From NCBI GenBank assembly GCA_017794945.1, contig CP051239.1, forward strand, positions 124,001-188,000: 64,000 bases of DNA, given 5' to 3'. The translations under genes were made by a program, and so were the position numbers. The notes under the pieces are model-generated. The model saw only the letters and a list, made by a program, of their open reading frames with translations, made no database searches and was not told where the DNA came from. Below are positions 62,301 through 64,000 of the stretch, piece after piece. The DNA comes from Alcanivorax sp. Its GTDB lineage: Bacteria; Pseudomonadota; Gammaproteobacteria; Pseudomonadales; Alcanivoracaceae. Numbering within the stretch: position 1 is the stretch's first letter; each line of letters starts with the position of its first letter.

Positions 62301-63728
62301 CCACAGGGTCACCAGCGTCGGCTTGACCAGGTGAAAGCAAAGTACCGACTCGTAAATCTCGCCCCAGAAGGTATAGCGGAAACGGCCATTAAGCCGCGAG
62401 TTGGTCCAGATCGCGTGGAACAGGTGCGGCAGGGCGTAGGCGAAAATCATCGACGCGGACGAGGCGATGATGTTCTGCCCGAGCAGCAGATAAGCCAGCG
62501 GCGCGGTGATGAACACCACCCGGGGTAAGGCGAACTGGAAATGCAGCATGGCGTTCAGATAGCAAAGCCGCTGCGCCAGGCTCAGCCCGCGGCCGAACAG
62601 CGGGTTGTCCATCCGCAGGATCTGCGTCATGCCGCGCGCCCAACGGGCCCGCTGGCCGATGTGCAGCGACAACCGCTCGGTGGCCAGGCCCGCCGCCAGC
62701 GGCAGGCTCACGAACGCGGTGCGCCAGCCCTTACGCTGGAAGCGCAACGCGGTATGGGCGTCCTCGGTGACGGTTTCCACCGCGAAGCCGTCGGTGTCGT
62801 CCAGCGCCTGCCGGCGGATCACCGCGCAGGAGCCGCAGAAGAAGGTCGCGTTCCAGAAGTCGTTGCCCTTCTGCACCGGCCCGTAGAACAGCTCGCCCTC
62901 GCGGGGCAACTCCTCGCCAACGCCCAGGTTGCGTTCGAACGGATCCTGGGAATAGAAATAGTGCGGCGTCTGCACCATCGCCAGTTTGGCGTCCTCGACA
63001 AAGCCGCCCACGGTAGCCTGCAGAAAACCGGCGGTGGGAATATGGTCGCAGTCGAACACACAGATCAGTTCACCGTCGGTCTGACCGAGGGCGTTGTTCA
63101 GGTTGCCGGCCTTGGCGTGCTGATTGTCCTCGCGGGTGATGTAGCCGACCCCGGCGCTTTTGGCGAACGCCTCGAAACTGTCCCGCCGGCCGTCGTCGAG
63201 CATGTAGATGCGCATTTTGTCGGCGGGGTAATCCAGATTCTGCGCCGAAAGCACCGTGTCGCTGACCACGTCCAGGCTTTCGTTGTAGGTGGGGATATAG
63301 ACGTCCACGGTGGGCCACAGGTGGGTGTCCTCCGGCAGCGGCACCAGCTTGCGTTCCAGCGGCCACAACGTTTGCAGATAACCGAGCAGCAGAATCACCA
63401 GCGCGTACAGCTCGGCCAGAAACAGGCCGTAGCCGAGCACCGCTTCGGGCACGCTTTCAAAATGCAGCGTCGAGGTGGCGCGCCACCAGATGTAGCGGCT
63501 TGAGACGATCAGCGAAAGCGCCACCAGCCACAAGGACACCCGCCGGGAGTCCGGCCGAAAACGATTCACCAAGGCCATCACCAGGACGCTTGCCAGCCCC
63601 AGCAAAGCCTGGTGCCCGGCGTCCATGGGCGTGGTGATGAACAACAGGATCGGCGGCGCCGCCAAAAGACAGGCGCACGCGAACAGAAACCGCCTCCCCA
63701 CCGGCGGCCGGGTATTGGTATTAGTCAT
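59310..63728 (-). CDS. bcsAB: Fused cellulose synthase BcsA-BcsB
   Basis: One 1472-residue chain combines catalytic BcsA and periplasmic BcsB, as in Gluconacetobacter AcsAB. BcsA part (1 to about 710): membrane helices, GT2 domain with YIPTYNES, FDCDH (about 226), TVTEDAHT (about 321) and QRARWARG (about 360), further helices, then a PilZ c-di-GMP domain (RTNVR about 563, LDVSLGGVRL about 594). The BcsB part follows a membrane/signal-like helix (LAVLVLLALLALLAVRPALAA, about 720-740) and ends with a C-terminal membrane anchor (about 1443-1466). Right after the AA-D cleavage-like site, 19 residues (VGAGPARERPATPAG...) are encoded by a family B REP. ATG 63728 is chosen: GGAGGGAAC upstream and 14 bases after the bcsQ stop. 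Confidence 0.94.
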   Translation of the reverse strand: MTNTNTRPPVGRRFLFACACLLAAPPILLFITTPMDAGHQALLGLASVLVMALVNRFRPDSRRVSLWLVALSLIVSSRYIWWRATSTLHFESVPEAVLGYGLFLAELYALVILLLGYLQTLWPLERKLVPLPEDTHLWPTVDVYIPTYNESLDVVSDTVLSAQNLDYPADKMRIYMLDDGRRDSFEAFAKSAGVGYITREDNQHAKAGNLNNALGQTDGELICVFDCDHIPTAGFLQATVGGFVEDAKLAMVQTPHYFYSQDPFERNLGVGEELPREGELFYGPVQKGNDFWNATFFCGSCAVIRRQALDDTDGFAVETVTEDAHTALRFQRKGWRTAFVSLPLAAGLATERLSLHIGQRARWARGMTQILRMDNPLFGRGLSLAQRLCYLNAMLHFQFALPRVVFITAPLAYLLLGQNIIASSASMIFAYALPHLFHAIWTNSRLNGRFRYTFWGEIYESVLCFHLVKPTLVTLWDPKKGSFNVTEKGGLLENSFFDISAVRPHLVVAFLLALGLGSGLVRFYWNEFYAIERDVMLLNVFWAGFSLITLLAAIAAAREQRQVRTNVRVPLVLPASIYLADGHVLKTRTLDVSLGGVRLANPVDETFDGEVEDVEIRLDDLSVVLPARLVSAEGKDLRLQFGLMNLGQQRQMLRIVMGRYDAWLPDHAHPKDRPLHSFRIVLRVVILMFFGRWLARGRKEREIDETMRANRLWHRFMPLAVLVLLALLALLAVRPALAADSVGAGPARERPATPAGRTPETAIKDGATLETRTHQQTLTFRQLGQVDGLTLAGAQSQAGLGFSVGRDEVVTEAEMYLKLTYGEEILPGTGRLVVEINGARVQTLALDRDATEAEFRLPVNPALLVTNNRINFRLVGLADRACPNPLDKRVWLTVAPSSAINYQADRLPLASDLEMLPEPFFDLTSQSRLDLHLVLPDEPDSDVLRAAAITASWFGAQARYRGTRFSLHDNELPAAHAIVLSTDANPVSGLSSEAGSHLSVIDNPADPFFKLLVLHGTDGADLVRAARYLTLRSAQLRGRRQPVQDVDSPVRAAHDAPRWVSTEMPVELGSLVSGDQLRTQGLYPGVIDVGFRASPDLFLWPGETVPLRVRYRFAEGRWLDNDKSRLDVALNGQFLKSLPPPRLDWWGNIKRELGAGDTRQQEAVIPVPPDLIHGENRLTFYFNLRYTLEEECDPVLPGDVVNQVYPASTLDLTHTRHLAVMPSLSAFVAAGYPFSDRADLSRTGLVLPATPDLATLTTALDLMARIGAASGYPALGVEVSLGADGLQRLRDRDLLAVLPMADPAFSRLLRGSAFARDNGELRVRPPTSVERLRRLVLGDWFLEHEQAAIALAGQRDPRVLMSMPSPLNADRWQVLVAAEDSARLPAMADALGDSDVTSRVRGDFLLLDADQPRAFRVNPQRLSGDVNWLTQFRWGFGKRPLLLFFLVCVIFALLVALLVPLLKWRQARRLGE
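61451..61505. repeat. Family B REP inserted in frame in bcsAB
   Basis: A full bipartite family B unit inside a coding region: CTGGGGTCCTGCC, a GCCGGC-type hairpin, then TTTCGCGGGCGGGGCCCGC and TCCCAC. The stretch TTTCGCGGGCGGGGCCCGCT is identical to the copy at 46781-46835. Read on the minus strand it encodes V-G-A-G-P-A-R-E-R-P-A-T-P-A-G-R-T-P-E without a stop, at the junction between the transmembrane segment and mature BcsB. Confidence 0.85.
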
Positions 63729-63742
63729 TCGTTCCCTCCGGC

Positions 63743-64000
63743 CTAAAGAGCCGGTCCCCAAAGCGATGATTGATGGGACGTCTCCGCCCGATTCAGCAAC
63801 AACGCCAGTGATCGGCGGCACAGCATGCTCATATCCCGGGCGGCCCGGGACGATTCCGCGTGCTCGGCAACGGACATCTGACGGGCCGCCGCCTCCGGCA
63901 CGGCCTCGTCCCGGTGCACCGTGGCCAGCAACGAATCCGGATATTGGGCCTGAACAAATTCGGTGACTTCCCGATTGAGGCGGCGCCGTATATCCACCTG
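63743..64000 (-). CDS. bcsQ: BcsQ (ParA-like) cellulose biosynthesis protein, C-terminal part
   Basis: The frame is open to the right window edge, so only the last 85 codons are seen. The sequence LNREVTEFVQAQYPDSLLATVHRDEAVPEAAARQMSVAEHAESSRAARDMSMLCRRSLALL resembles the C-terminal end of BcsQ/YhjQ, a MinD/ParA-type ATPase that localises the cellulose machinery at the pole (HxDEAxxEAxAxQxxVxxYxxxSxAAxD pattern). A GTG at 63997 could mimic a start but probably lies inside the gene. Position 14 bases upstream of bcsAB supports the identification. ATPase motifs lie outside the window. Confidence 0.7.
   Translation of the reverse strand, partial: QVDIRRRLNREVTEFVQAQYPDSLLATVHRDEAVPEAAARQMSVAEHAESSRAARDMSMLCRRSLALLLNRAETSHQSSLWGPAL

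Noticed and set aside
63743..63997. A separate 84-residue gene starting at GTG 63997
   Set aside because: The frame is open to the edge of the window, and the sequence resembles the C-terminal end of a larger ParA-like protein, so it is treated as partial bcsQ.

Overview
The window is GC-rich chromosomal DNA from a gammaproteobacterium. The smc-zipA-ligA order, a full-length MnmC, CmoB, DbpA, YheU, a UbiJ-like protein and a polyhydroxyalkanoate-granule phasin point to the Pseudomonadales/Oceanospirillales side. An Alcanivorax-type marine bacterium is my best guess, but it is an inference from gene content and protein style only.

Left part (1-26.4 kb) is mostly housekeeping. It holds a small DnaA-box cluster at the left edge, a phasin, a DUF445 membrane protein, two related small membrane proteins, a UbiJ/SCP2-like protein, a GGDEF-like protein without GGDEF, cmoB, an old-yellow-enzyme oxidoreductase, a hybrid histidine kinase, a lipoprotein, mnmC, a MAPEG protein, yheU, a lysozyme-like lipoprotein and the smc-zipA-ligA operon. 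A short accessory patch follows (mazEF, two AT-richer membrane ORFs, an Fn3 lipoprotein), then dbpA.

Middle part (26.5-45 kb) is dominated by a two-partner secretion locus: tpsB (37.8-39.4 kb) and an 11.2 kb tpsA of 3719 codons. This is a huge cysteine-free beta-helix adhesin interrupted by about 215 residues of alpha-helical sequence. Then come cysZ, a Cys-rich copper-storage protein, uvrB, an aspartate-type aminotransferase, a tRNA-Asn with terminator, and galE.

Right part (46.8-64 kb) is one long leftward cluster for cellulose and its precursors: bcsQ (3' end only), a fused bcsAB, bcsC, bcsD, bcsZ, galU, a ugd homologue without the catalytic cysteine, pgi, algC-type phosphomannomutase/phosphoglucomutase and a truncated second copy of it. 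Pgi, the mutase and GalU convert fructose-6-phosphate to UDP-glucose. BcsAB polymerises it, BcsC exports the chain, BcsD organises export sites and BcsZ trims.

Running through everything are short palindromic repeats. Family A (GTAGGTCGGGTTA...TAACCCGAC, 13 copies, often in inverted pairs) surrounds a REP-associated tyrosine transposase gene at 46.2 kb. Family B (TGTGGGAGCGGGCC...) occurs between genes, supplies a stop codon to the truncated mutase and lies in frame inside bcsAB. Three further loci consist of heptamer arrays in inverted orientation. A 548 bp intergenic block between cmoB and the flavin oxidoreductase is bounded by perfect 15 bp inverted repeats of family B.
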